Assembly: GCA_964371785.1 (NCBI GenBank)
Contig: CAYJOL010000004.1
Coordinates: 348,199-412,198, forward strand
DNA: 64,000 bases
Origin: CAVQCT01 sp964371785
Lineage (GTDB): Bacteria; Zixibacteria; MSB-5A5; GN15; FEB-12
Direction of reading: 5' to 3'
The notes beneath the pieces are model-generated. The model was not told the origin of the DNA. It did no database searches and saw only the letters and a program-made list of their open reading frames with translations. The position numbers were made by a program, and so were the translations under genes. Shown here piece after piece: positions 35,102-43,495 of the stretch (positions are counted from its first letter, which is position 1; each line of letters opens with the position of its first letter).

Positions 35102-35287
35102 TGCCTCCCCGGCGCAGGCCGGGGTCCATCTTTAATATCCGTTGGAAGAAGACCCTCACCCTACCCTCTCCCAGAGGGAGAGGGCAAAGACAAAGAAATC
35201 GCATCCTTCTTTCTCCCCTCGCCCTCTGGGAGAGGGGCCGGGGTGAGGGAATCTAGCTGGGCACCCGCCTTCGCGGGTGAGGCAGAA
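35102..35287 (+). repeat. Composite palindromic repeat, copy 2
   Basis: 186 bases, same orientation as copy 1 and differing by three substitutions and one missing G. Here the first palindrome is perfect (CCCCGGC-gcag-GCCGGGG). It starts 43 bases after the stop of the secreted-protein gene and ends 30 bases before the end of the FlgD-like fragment on the opposite strand, so it sits between convergent reading frames where a two-way terminator would be useful. Confidence 0.9.
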
Positions 35288-35316
35288 TGAGGTAACGCGA
35301 GTTAAGTTGGCAATCG

Positions 35317-35523
35317 CTATTTCAACAACACCATCTTCCGTGACAGGGTGATATCGCCGGAGGTCAGGCGGTAGATGTAGACACCGGAGCCGGCAGGCTG
35401 GCCGCTGGACAAACGGCCGTCCCATTGTAGCCGGTAGGTACCGGCGGACAAAAGGATATCATGCGGCGTCCGGGGACCCCTTCCGCGAGTGAGTTGGAAT
35501 GCGAGCGCGACCGAGAGCGGCAT
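35317..35523 (-). pseudogene. Orphan FlgD-like / sorting-tail C-terminal fragment
   Basis: The last ~45 residues (SAGTYRLQWDGRLSSGQPAG, then SGVYIYRLTSGD and KMVLLK) are a textbook FlgD-Ig-like C-terminal tail, normally found at the end of large secreted proteins. Only about 20 residues precede it in frame, and they do not look like a signal peptide or a domain. It is best read as the remnant of a degraded secreted-protein gene, close to repeat copy 2. It could also be a mis-joined assembly edge. Confidence 0.6.
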
Positions 35524-35572
35524 TTCCGCCTCTTCGCCCCTAACGCAAATTCAACGCAATCCTAATTTTAGC

Positions 35573-35601
35573 TTGACACCGCCCGGTAGCGGACTTATTT
35601 T
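35573..35601 (+). promoter_or_regulatory. Candidate sigma70-type promoter upstream of the small secreted protein
   Basis: TTGACA (35573-35578), 17 bases, TATTTT (35596-35601). It would start a transcript about 125 bases ahead of the ATG at 35733 and cover the small secreted protein and the TPR-AAA+ regulator. Confidence 0.4.
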
Positions 35602-35732
35602 TAGGTAAGATTGGGGACCTCACTCATGCTCACTGGAGCCCATTCTCTATCTCGTATTCCGCCATACAACCGACTGAATTCGTACATAATTAGTTACATT
35701 TTTTCATAACCTCAGAACCAAGGAGCGTAACC

Positions 35733-36074
35733 ATGAAAAACTCTGTAACCGTGTCGGCAGTTGTGCTGATACTCACGTTCTGTTTCGTGGGCAGTGCGAT
35801 TGCCCTCGAACGGCCGTACGATGACCCGCTGCGGCCGGGTGGCGACGACCACCCGTGGGGCGGCGGCAATCAGGTCATCACCAATCCGACCATCATCAAC
35901 AGCACCAAGACGCCCTCGCTCACTTCTACCGGTTATATGGTGATTGATCTGGTGGTAAACGGGCTGTTCACTTCCTCCCGATTCCAGGCGATCTTCATGC
36001 AGACCGAAGAGCGGGAGGTGTATCGCGGCACCGTGACCAGAACCCGGAACTTCAGTGAAAAAGGCGCAAGATAA
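35733..36074 (+). CDS. Small secreted protein coupled to a sigma54 activator
   Basis: 113 residues with a clear signal peptide (MKNSVTVSAVVLILTFCFVG, likely cut after IALE near 25). The mature part begins with a proline/aspartate/glycine-rich stretch (RPYDDPLRPGGDDHPWGGGN) and ends with a basic tail. AAGGAG precedes the ATG by seven bases. No family recognised. Its stop overlaps the start of the TPR-AAA+ sigma54 activator by one base (TAATG), so the pair is translated together. A role as signal, sensor partner or target of that regulator is inferred only from this coupling. Confidence 0.72.
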   Translation: MKNSVTVSAVVLILTFCFVGSAIALERPYDDPLRPGGDDHPWGGGNQVITNPTIINSTKTPSLTSTGYMVIDLVVNGLFTSSRFQAIFMQTEEREVYRGTVTRTRNFSEKGAR

Positions 36075-38323
36075 TGAGAATGGAACCAGTTAACAGCGTA
36101 GAGTTCGTCCACGCGATGACCGGTTTCATGGAATCGTTAATGGACCGAAAGGACTACGCCGAAGCAATCAAGTATTACGAGTCGAATCGTAATGAGCTTG
36201 AGCGCGTCGGGGGCGCTGAGGCAGCCGGGCTTCTCCGGATGGCTGCCACGGCCTACGCTTCCGGTTCTCATCTGACTCTTGCCCTCAAAACCGCCCGTCT
36301 CGCGCAGAACATGGCCGCCGCCTATGGCGACAGCCTGACTTTGGCCGAGATATTCATGACCATTGGCGGCATCCTGCAAGACAGAAGTGAACTCAAGGAA
36401 GCGGAGAAAGCGTTCCGTGACGCAGAATCTCTTTTCCGCCGCAACGACAATCCCGAAGGTCAGAGCAGGGCGCTGAACCTGCTGGCCGGATTGTTTTTCA
36501 AACAGAACGACTACAAAAACTCACTCGTGGCTTTGATGGACGCGATCGAAATCGCACGCCGCATGAACGATAAGAAGAAGCTGGCGTTCATGATGGGCAA
36601 TATCGGCCGTATCCACACCTTTACCGGTGATTTCCACAAAGCCAAACAGCATCTCAAGACCAATATCGAGCTGTCACGCGAACTGGGTGACTCGCTCGAA
36701 GTTGCCCGGGCATTGCTCTCCCTCGGCTATGTCTGTCTTCAGGAAGCCGAGTACGGCGAGGCCGAGGCGGCGCTCGATGAAGCATATCCGCTGATTATCG
36801 CCAGCAAGAGCAAACGCGATGAAGTCATCTACATGACCTATCTGGGGGAACTGCGATATCGTTCGGGGTTGCTCGAAGAATCCCGCGATACGCTTGAAAA
36901 GGCGCTGGCGCTTGCCGGCACTATCGCACCCGACAGCTCTCTGGCTGGTCGCGTAATGCGTCACCTGGCCGAGGTTCATCTCCGGCTGGGTAATCTTCGC
37001 GCGGCCCAGCGCTCCTGCGCGGCATCGTGGGTGATCATGGAGAAGGTTAGTGACCGCGTGGAGTTGGGCGCCCTGAGCAAGATCAAAGCGATCCTCGCCG
37101 AACGGTCCGGTGAGAAGGATGAAAGCACCCGTCTGTATGTCCGGGCGATCGACCTGCTCGATGAGACCGGTGTCCGATTCGAGAAGGCCGATGCATTGAT
37201 CGCGGCCGGTCTATCCGGCCAGTTCGAGATGCGTCAGAGACTTACCTACCTGTTTCGGGCGGAGGAATTCTACAGCCGTCACAACCTGCGCAAGAAGCAC
37301 GATGAGATCGAACGTCTGATCAATGCGATCGACGAACGCGATACACATCGGTCAACAGTGCGGGGAAATGCGGCGACTGATCCGGGCGACACTGATTATG
37401 TAACATCGTCGCCGGAAATCATGGCATTCAAGAAGCAGCTGCCACTTATAGCGCAGGCGGACTTGCCTCTGCTGATCACGGGCGAAACCGGTGTTGGCAA
37501 AGACCACATGGCTAGGTATTTCCATCTGCTGAGCCGGCCCAATACACCGTTCGTAGCCATCAACTGTGCCTCGTTGCCGGAGACACTGCTCGAGTCAGAG
37601 CTGTTCGGTTATCGCAAAGGCGCCTTCACCGGCGCTGAGGCGAACAAGCAAGGGCTCTTCGTGGCCGCCAACGGCGGCGTGCTGTTTCTCGATGAAATCG
37701 GCGACATGCCCCTGAATCTTCAGACCAAGCTGCTCGGTGTGTTGGAAAACCGCAAAGTGGTGCCACTTGGTTCGACCGTTCCGGTCGATCTCGACATCAA
37801 GCTGATCGCGGCAACCAACAAGAATCTCGAGCAAATGGTTGAGGCGGGGACATTCCGTCGGGACCTCTACTACCGCCTGAGCGGCGTGACGTTCGAGATC
37901 CCGCCCCTGCGCAAGCGCAAGGCTGACATCCCGCTCCTGCTCGGCCTTTTCATGCGGAAATGCCGGCTCAGCAAGGATGGGGAGCCGATTCCGGCTGACC
38001 TCGCCCGGCAGTTCATCGAGTATGATTGGCCCGGCAACACGCGGGAGCTTTACAACAAAGTGAAGCGGCTCGAAGTCATGTCACAATTGGTGGCGGAGGG
38101 CGACCTGGTCGAGCTCTCGCGCTCCATCTTTGACAGTGACATGCCGGTAACCGCGAACTCATTGTTTGAACGGGTTGAACAATTCGAACGGAAGATTATT
38201 CTTGAGGCCCTACTGGCGGCACAAGGGAACAAATCCGAGGCCGCGCGGATGCTCGGAATACACGAAGCTACCGTTCGCATGAAACTCAAGAGGTATGGCA
38301 TTAGCCTCGAACAGTTTCATTAA
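36074..38323 (+). CDS. Sigma54-dependent activator with TPR sensor region
   Basis: 749 residues. Residues 1-430 are tandem tetratricopeptide repeats (for example ALNLLAGLFFKQNDYKNSLV and MGNIGRIHTFTGDFHKAKQH), replacing the usual receiver or GAF sensor. Residues ~440-665 are the AAA+ domain: Walker A GETGVGKD, the sigma54-contacting GAFTGA loop at 516-521, Walker B FLDEIGDMP, and the R-finger region FRRDLYYRL. The C-terminus is a Fis-type helix-turn-helix (NKSEAARMLGIHEATVRMKL). It should activate sigma54 promoters; one candidate lies 310 bases after its stop. It overlaps the small secreted protein by one base. The TPR region suggests protein or peptide input. Confidence 0.92.
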   Translation: MRMEPVNSVEFVHAMTGFMESLMDRKDYAEAIKYYESNRNELERVGGAEAAGLLRMAATAYASGSHLTLALKTARLAQNMAAAYGDSLTLAEIFMTIGGILQDRSELKEAEKAFRDAESLFRRNDNPEGQSRALNLLAGLFFKQNDYKNSLVALMDAIEIARRMNDKKKLAFMMGNIGRIHTFTGDFHKAKQHLKTNIELSRELGDSLEVARALLSLGYVCLQEAEYGEAEAALDEAYPLIIASKSKRDEVIYMTYLGELRYRSGLLEESRDTLEKALALAGTIAPDSSLAGRVMRHLAEVHLRLGNLRAAQRSCAASWVIMEKVSDRVELGALSKIKAILAERSGEKDESTRLYVRAIDLLDETGVRFEKADALIAAGLSGQFEMRQRLTYLFRAEEFYSRHNLRKKHDEIERLINAIDERDTHRSTVRGNAATDPGDTDYVTSSPEIMAFKKQLPLIAQADLPLLITGETGVGKDHMARYFHLLSRPNTPFVAINCASLPETLLESELFGYRKGAFTGAEANKQGLFVAANGGVLFLDEIGDMPLNLQTKLLGVLENRKVVPLGSTVPVDLDIKLIAATNKNLEQMVEAGTFRRDLYYRLSGVTFEIPPLRKRKADIPLLLGLFMRKCRLSKDGEPIPADLARQFIEYDWPGNTRELYNKVKRLEVMSQLVAEGDLVELSRSIFDSDMPVTANSLFERVEQFERKIILEALLAAQGNKSEAARMLGIHEATVRMKLKRYGISLEQFH

Positions 38324-38467
38324 GCGATGCAACCTGACACGCTTTCTGCGCCGTCGGGCTGCGAAGTGCGGTGATTTCGCCCGATATTCGTCCATCCTGT
38401 GATGTGATCACACGAGTTCGGTGTTAAAATCGTGGCCGCACACGAAATCGACGATTCTCCTTGGTTC

Positions 38468-38508
38468 ACGGTAAGCGTCTGAATTTCAGGCGCTTACCGT
38501 TTTCTTTT
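38468..38508 (+). terminator. Intrinsic terminator after the sigma54 activator
   Basis: A long hairpin, ACGGTAAGCGTCTGAA against TTCAGGCGCTTACCGT (38468-38500, one G-T pair), is followed by TTTCTTTT. It ends the transcript about 145 bases after the activator's stop codon and isolates the small transcription unit downstream. Confidence 0.85.
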
Positions 38509-38632
38509 GCAATCCACTCGTAAGGATATACGAATCATGGAATCTGACCAGTGTTGATATGCTGTGGTAGTGACCAAGTAACCTGCTGTCTACCAGATAA
38601 ATAACATTGTCGTATGAGGCCCCAGTGCGATG

Positions 38633-38648
38633 TGGCATATCGCTTGCT
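38633..38648 (+). promoter_or_regulatory. Sigma54 (-24/-12) promoter
   Basis: TGGCATATCGCTTGCT matches the sigma54 consensus TGGCACGNNNNTTGCW at all core positions (TGGCA, TTGC, W), with the required GG-N10-GC spacing (38634-35, 38646-47). It stands 310 bases after the gene of a GAFTGA-containing activator and 11.5 kb from rpoN. Predicted start of transcription is near 38658-38660. Confidence 0.65.
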
Positions 38649-38658
38649 AATAGAAAGA

Positions 38659-38755
38659 TGTCATTTTTACTCCCAAAGCGCTGTTGTTTTTTGGGTTTCT
38701 TTTTCTCTTTGGTGTAGCCACCCACACTTAGAGGGGAGTGTGGGTGGCGTTTTTA
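38659..38755 (+). ncRNA. Predicted ~95-nt sigma54-dependent small RNA (or leaderless mini-mRNA)
   Basis: A -24/-12 promoter (38633-38648) and a strong terminator (38717-38755) define a transcript of about 95 bases. An internal hairpin is possible (CCCAAA 38672-38677 with TTTGGG 38690-38695), then the terminator stem. An ATG at the predicted start (38658) opens a 19-codon frame, MSFLLPKRCCFLGFFFSLV, whose TAG ends exactly at the first base of the terminator stem; the peptide would be hydrophobic. Whether this is a regulatory RNA, a leaderless micropeptide message, or neither cannot be decided by eye. No known RNA family recognised. Confidence 0.45.
38717..38755 (+). terminator. Strong intrinsic terminator
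   Basis: A perfect 12-bp stem GCCACCCACACT / AGTGTGGGTGGC (38717-38728, 38737-38748) with an 8-base loop is followed by GTTTTTA. No annotated protein gene ends here; the only upstream transcription signal is the sigma54-type promoter at 38633. Confidence 0.88.
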
Positions 38756-38944
38756 TGTCCGCATTGCCTCTCTGCAATCCACACTCGACCGCTTATCATG
38801 AGAATTCAGTGACTTGCCGCGCGATCCATGCCGATTGGGATGCGGAAAAACGTACTCCCCGTTGACAGTCTCGGCCTCCTGCTCGTCGGAACAAACCAGC
38901 CTCTTCCGCACTTTTATATGAAAAAGACGGAAGGAGATCCTCAG

Positions 38945-39682
38945 ATGCAGTCCCTGCAAGATAGAGTAGTAGTGATTACCGGAGCCTCGCGCGGTATCGG
39001 GGCGGCGGCCGCAGAGCTGTTCGCCGCGGAGAATGCGAGACTTGTGCTCGCGGCCCGCAAGCAAACAGATCTCAACAAGACTGCCTCCCGGTTGAAGATC
39101 GACAAGAAACGGGTGCTGGTAGTATCGGCCGATGTGAGCAGTGCGGCGGGCGTGAAGAAAATCGTGACGCAGGCCTTGAAGAAATTCAAGCGGATAGATG
39201 TGTTCGTGAACAATGCCGGGACGGGCACCGCCAGGAGTATTCTTGACACTACCGAAAAAGACTACAACCTGATGATGGATACGAACCTGAAATCAGTGTT
39301 TTACAGCTATAAGGAGCTTCTCCCCCGGATGATCCGGCAGAAGGGTGGGCAGATCATAAACATCTCATCGCTCGCCGGTCGAATGGGTCTGCCCGGAATG
39401 GCCGTCTACTCGGCATCGAAGGCTGCCCTGAACGCTTTCACGGAAGCGGTCGCGTTGGAGATGCGGAACCATAATATCAAGATCAATTGCCTGTCCCCCG
39501 GTTCCACGGATACCTCGTTTGGTTATGGCCGCACGAAGCGGCCGTCGCCGAAAGAACCTAGCGGAAAAATTCAACTCACGCCGGCTCAAGTAGCCGAGGC
39601 GATCGTCTTTCTGGCGAAACAGGATGCCAATGCGTTTACGCTGTCAACGGAAATACGGCCATTGATCACAAAGAAACTATAG
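38945..39682 (+). CDS. Short-chain dehydrogenase/reductase
   Basis: A 245-residue classical SDR oxidoreductase using NAD(P)H. TGASRGIGAAAAE (cofactor binding, about 12-24), NNAGTG (about 90-95), and the catalytic Ser in ISSLAG and YSASK (Tyr/Lys) are in place; the family is close to FabG-like 3-oxoacyl reductases, but no fatty-acid genes are nearby and the substrate is unknown. ATG at 38945 has GGAG eight bases upstream; the frame runs further back to 38828 without a better start. Its 3' end converges with the DUF190 gene. Confidence 0.92.
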   Translation: MQSLQDRVVVITGASRGIGAAAAELFAAENARLVLAARKQTDLNKTASRLKIDKKRVLVVSADVSSAAGVKKIVTQALKKFKRIDVFVNNAGTGTARSILDTTEKDYNLMMDTNLKSVFYSYKELLPRMIRQKGGQIINISSLAGRMGLPGMAVYSASKAALNAFTEAVALEMRNHNIKINCLSPGSTDTSFGYGRTKRPSPKEPSGKIQLTPAQVAEAIVFLAKQDANAFTLSTEIRPLITKKL

Positions 39683-39692
39683 CGGGGGGCGT

Positions 39693-40043
39693 TTATTTTT
39701 CCAGCTTGTTCGGATTGTGCCGGTAGGTGATGACCCGGATTTTTTCAAGCGTCACCAGACCCTCGGCGATCATCGCATCGAGCTCCGGCAGGAACGCCTT
39801 TATCTTCTCGGGTTCATCCACGATCTCAACCACTATCGGTAGGTCCTCCGACAGGCGGAGGATTTTGGTCGTATGGATGCGGCTGTGGGCTCCGAATCCG
39901 AGCTGGCCCCGAAGCACGGTGGCGCCGGCCATTCCCCGTTTGCGCGCCGCATGCACGATCGCTTCGTACAGCGGCTTGTGGTCGAAACGGTCATCTTCTC
40001 CGATAAAAATCCGCAGAAGCTCTGCTTCTTGAGGGAGCTGCAT
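39693..40043 (-). CDS. DUF190 (PII-like) protein
   Basis: 116 residues with the DUF190 pattern: LLRIFIGEDDRFDHKPLYEAIV (10-31), GMAGATVLRGQLGFG (37-51) and DLPIVVEIVDEPEKI. The fold is related to PII signal proteins. DUF190 genes are often found next to crcB, as here (18 bases apart), suggesting a link to fluoride export. AGGAG lies five bases before the ATG at 40043; a GTG at 40049 overlaps that site and is unlikely. Confidence 0.88.
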   Translation of the reverse strand: MQLPQEAELLRIFIGEDDRFDHKPLYEAIVHAARKRGMAGATVLRGQLGFGAHSRIHTTKILRLSEDLPIVVEIVDEPEKIKAFLPELDAMIAEGLVTLEKIRVITYRHNPNKLEK

Positions 40044-40060
40044 AGTCACTCCTTGGTCGT

Positions 40061-40438
40061 TCAGATCAATCGGCCCAGGGCCATTCCTATAAACAGGCAG
40101 ATAATTCCGATTACATTCTGCGCCATCAGATTCATCATAGCCATCATTAGCTGTGAGTCCCTAATGAGCTGTCCGGTCTCCAGTATGTATGTTGAGAAAG
40201 TAGTGAATCCTCCCATAAACCCAACGAGTACGACCACCCGAGCAATACTCGTAACCGCCAGCCTGCCTTCGAAGAGCGCCCAGAAAAATCCTGCCGCGAG
40301 ACAGCCGGCCGTATTCACCACCAGCGTACCCCAGGGGAAATCGGGGCCCAGCACTCGTTGCACAACACCAGCCAGCGAATATCTGGCCAGAGTACCAACC
40401 GCACCGGCAAACGCGAGAAGAAGTAATTTATACAACAA
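40061..40438 (-). CDS. crcB: Fluoride ion channel CrcB/Fluc
   Basis: 125 residues, four transmembrane helices, member of the dual-topology Fluc family that exports fluoride. Landmarks: FAGAVGTLARYSLAG (9-23), GTLVVNTAGCLAAGFFWAL (37-55, with the pore Asn), and VGFMGGFTTFSTYILE (73-88). Begins with TTG. A second crcB is not seen, so the channel would be a homodimer. I found no fluoride riboswitch upstream. Likely one transcript with the downstream DUF190 gene. Confidence 0.93.
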   Translation of the reverse strand: MLYKLLLLAFAGAVGTLARYSLAGVVQRVLGPDFPWGTLVVNTAGCLAAGFFWALFEGRLAVTSIARVVVLVGFMGGFTTFSTYILETGQLIRDSQLMMAMMNLMAQNVIGIICLFIGMALGRLI

Positions 40439-41058
40439 ACTGACATCCCGGTAATTTGTTGGGCTCGTCCGAGTTCATACTCGGTAAAGTATACGCATCG
40501 ACTCCCCTATCCGCAAGATAAAATGCCCGCCCCAGGTTTTGATACCCGAAGCGGGCCGATCCCCCCCGTACTGTTCTTCACGCATCATCGTGGATCGATA
40601 CTGGTCGGCCAGAGATCACCGTGACGGCAAAGATAATCGCCACGGCGTCAGCATTCGCGCGTCGACTGTTCGGCCCGGATCCGTCCAAAATGTCGGGGCC
40701 GATGATATATGGCCGAGTGTAACTTTCCCTGCCGGCGGCCTGAGCGAATCCAGAGTGAAATGTCACCGGATACGCACGAAAAAACATACGACATCACAGT
40801 GAGAAGAGATGATATAGAGGTTGTGAAGGGTGGGGTTCTGTTTCTAAATTCAGAATACAATACAGCGAGACCTATGTCAAGCGATATCTGACAACGACCA
40901 ATCAGGGGAATGGCCCTTTCGTATGAGGAGATCTTCACTTGCTTGGCGAGAAAACTTGTTGATTTGCCCATCGCGAATTCTGCTTATTTAAAAGCCGAGA
41001 TAACCCGGCCGAATGGATTGAGCTATTCTAAAAGAACCACGCTAACCGGCAAACCTAT
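40439..41058. other. 620-bp intergenic region without a convincing gene
   Basis: The region between divergent crcB (-) and the penicillin acylase gene (+) contains open frames only of unconvincing composition. A GC stem GCCCGC (40525-40530) / GCGGGC (40551-40556) is followed on the minus strand by ATTTTAT, which would fit a weak minus-strand terminator or attenuator about 90 bases ahead of crcB. No tRNA or known riboswitch was recognised. Confidence 0.5.
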
Positions 41059-43491
41059 ATGAAACCGATAACTAAGAAAATAATCTCATTCTTTCTCATC
41101 GCGGCAGGCGGCATAATCGTCGGACTGATCGCTTCTTTCTACGTGATGTTGCAGAGGTCGATTCCACAGGTCAAAGGGGCTGTCAGCTTGTCCGGCCTCA
41201 CCGACTCCGTCGAGATCAGTTACGATTCTCTCGGGATCGCCCAGATTTGGGCAGCCAACGAGCCGGACGCGTATTTCACACTTGGATATCAGCATGCCGC
41301 GGACCGGTTGTTTCAGATGGATCTGACGAGGCGCATCGCTACGGGCAAATTATCTGAATTGATCGGTTCGGCCGTACTCACGCTTGACCAAGAGCAGCGG
41401 CAGATTGGGCACCTTCGAATGGCCATTGACGCCCAGGCCCGGCTGTCCGAACGCAACAGGAGACTTCTTCAGGCGTATACCGACGGAGTCAACGCGTATG
41501 TGACCGGAGCCGGGGCGCTTCCGTTCGAATACCGTTTCCTTCCGGAAAAGTTCGCACCGTGGCAGATGACCGACTGCCTGGCGATTCTCAGTTTCGAAAC
41601 ATGGTTCTCAAATGCCCTGATGAACCGCGACGAATTCTATCAGGAGCTGGCCGCAAAGGTCGGAGATGCGCGCGCGCGCTCGCTCATATTTCCTTACCCG
41701 GCGTGGGGACCCTCGACTGTCATCGGAGACGGGGCGCTTGGCGCAATTCCCAGAGAATTTCAACCCAATATGACCGGCAGTGGAAGTGACAAGGTCGCAG
41801 GCGGGTTGGCACCGAACATGAGTGGCGTTCAGATGCAGCTGGCTTCGACAATCCTTCAAAACATCTATCAGACATCATCGATGTGCGATGCCTCCAATGC
41901 GTGGGTGGTGGCACCATCGCACAGTGCCAGCGGAAAGGCGATGCTTGCCTCCGACCCGCACCTCGAGCTGACACGTCTGCCACAGTTCTGGTATCCAGTC
42001 GGTATGCACGCCGCGGACTCCTCGGTCGATGTACTCGGAATCACAGCGGCCGGTTTGCCTTTCTTTGCCATGGGACACAACGGCAGGTCGGCCTGGGCGT
42101 TTACGGCCGGTGGTATCGACGTATTGGACTATGTCACGGTGGAACTTGACCCCGCGGATACAAGCAGGTACTTAGCTGAAGGGCAATGGCTCAAATTTGG
42201 TTACACGGTCGACAGTTTCAATGTCGCGGGAGTTGATTCGATTGTGGTGGTACCACAGCGGTACACTGTCTATGGCCCGTTAGTCGCTGCGAATCGCGAC
42301 TCTCTCACGGCGATTGCAGTTCACTGGGTTGGGTTTGATACCGATCTAAGCCTCTGCCTGCAAAACGCTTTCGGGTTGGCAAACGTGAAAGATTTCGGCG
42401 AGTTCCGAAGACTGGTGACGGGACTGGGGGCGTTCGACGCCAATATGATGTACGCCGACATAGCCGGTAATATCGGATATCAGTTGACTGCACCACTTCG
42501 CCCCGGAAACCGTGCCACTTCACTACCGGTATCGCCTTCCGAAATCGATACGATCGCATGGACGGCCTTTGCGCCGCTGGATGAAACACCGAATGCTTTC
42601 AATCCCCCAAGCGGCTGGCTGGCCAACTGTAACAATCTGCCCAGTCGTAACCCGGCTGCGTCCGGTTATTTTTTCGCTACCCGCATCCTGAGCATTACAG
42701 ACCTGCTGTCGGCATCTGATAAAATCAACGTCGATGACATGCGCACGTTTCAATTGTCATCCGTAGACCGCTATCTCCTTCGGATGAAAGACGAGTTTGT
42801 TCGCATATCGAAGCTCGCCGCCACTCTGGACCAGACCTCGCTACTGGAGAACTGGGATGGTTCGGCCGGCACCGATTCCAGAGCGACCGCCCTGATTAAC
42901 GTCTATTTGGAACGTTTGCAGCAGTTGACATTTGAAGATGAACTCGGCCCGATGTGGCATCAGGTCCCCTCGAAATGGATTGAAGACCTCCATCAGGTTG
43001 ACTCGGCGGGCTGGTTCGATGACACCAACACCACGCAGACGATCGAATCATACGATACGATCGCCGTGCGCGCAATGAGATCCGCGATAAGCTCTGTGGG
43101 TGGACGTACCTGGGGCGAGCTCCAGTCGTTTAGGATGCAGCATCCGATGTCGTCGATCCCGCTACTCGGTACTTTTTTGGACTTGGAAACTCCCGTGGAA
43201 AGATGGGGAGGAACCCCTGGCTCGCTCAACTCGTCTTTCTATAGGACCGTCGGCGACGATAAATTCGAGTCGATAGCCGGTCCAAGTTGGCGCTTCGTGA
43301 TCGATTTTGCCGACATCGACAAAGCTACGATGGTTATCCCGGCCGGCGTATCGGGCAATCCGATGTCGCCCCATTTTCTCGATTTCTATGCACTTTGGAA
43401 GTCAGGTCAGCAGTGGACCGTGCCGTTTCATCGAGATCCGGTCATCGCCCGCTCCGCGACCGTACTCACGCTGAAACCTGCGTCGAAATGA
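41059..43491 (+). CDS. Penicillin acylase family (Ntn hydrolase) protein
   Basis: 810 residues with an N-terminal signal anchor (9-30), so the enzyme is periplasmic. Family members cut themselves into two chains and use the new N-terminal Ser as nucleophile: Ser279 in ASNAW fits this. Other landmarks are the alpha-chain YFTLGYQHAADRLFQMDL (73-90), GKAMLASDPHLEL, GHNGRSAWAFTAG, and the C-terminal RWGGTPGS and FRFV-like stretch. Substrates in the family include penicillins, acyl-homoserine lactones and other amides; not decidable here. No Shine-Dalgarno is seen before the ATG. It ends five bases from the convergent FkbM gene. Confidence 0.92.
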   Translation: MKPITKKIISFFLIAAGGIIVGLIASFYVMLQRSIPQVKGAVSLSGLTDSVEISYDSLGIAQIWAANEPDAYFTLGYQHAADRLFQMDLTRRIATGKLSELIGSAVLTLDQEQRQIGHLRMAIDAQARLSERNRRLLQAYTDGVNAYVTGAGALPFEYRFLPEKFAPWQMTDCLAILSFETWFSNALMNRDEFYQELAAKVGDARARSLIFPYPAWGPSTVIGDGALGAIPREFQPNMTGSGSDKVAGGLAPNMSGVQMQLASTILQNIYQTSSMCDASNAWVVAPSHSASGKAMLASDPHLELTRLPQFWYPVGMHAADSSVDVLGITAAGLPFFAMGHNGRSAWAFTAGGIDVLDYVTVELDPADTSRYLAEGQWLKFGYTVDSFNVAGVDSIVVVPQRYTVYGPLVAANRDSLTAIAVHWVGFDTDLSLCLQNAFGLANVKDFGEFRRLVTGLGAFDANMMYADIAGNIGYQLTAPLRPGNRATSLPVSPSEIDTIAWTAFAPLDETPNAFNPPSGWLANCNNLPSRNPAASGYFFATRILSITDLLSASDKINVDDMRTFQLSSVDRYLLRMKDEFVRISKLAATLDQTSLLENWDGSAGTDSRATALINVYLERLQQLTFEDELGPMWHQVPSKWIEDLHQVDSAGWFDDTNTTQTIESYDTIAVRAMRSAISSVGGRTWGELQSFRMQHPMSSIPLLGTFLDLETPVERWGGTPGSLNSSFYRTVGDDKFESIAGPSWRFVIDFADIDKATMVIPAGVSGNPMSPHFLDFYALWKSGQQWTVPFHRDPVIARSATVLTLKPASK

Positions 43492-43495
43492 TGAA

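Noticed and set aside
38399..38414. CRP-like palindrome TGTGATCACA
   Set aside because: The two arms lack the N6 spacing of a CRP site and it lies between a stop codon and a terminator, with no promoter near.
38486..38725. 79-codon minus-strand frame across the small-transcript region
   Set aside because: Lys-rich low-complexity start, overlaps both terminators, no ribosome site.
40439..40560. Possible fluoride riboswitch ahead of crcB-DUF190
   Set aside because: The minus-strand leader has a GATG and a CCGAG/CTCGG hairpin but lacks the conserved GGNGATGG, AACCGCC and CTGATGAC blocks in order.
40648..40971. 107-codon minus-strand frame in the crcB-acylase gap
   Set aside because: Composition unlike neighbouring proteins, no Shine-Dalgarno, no recognisable fold.
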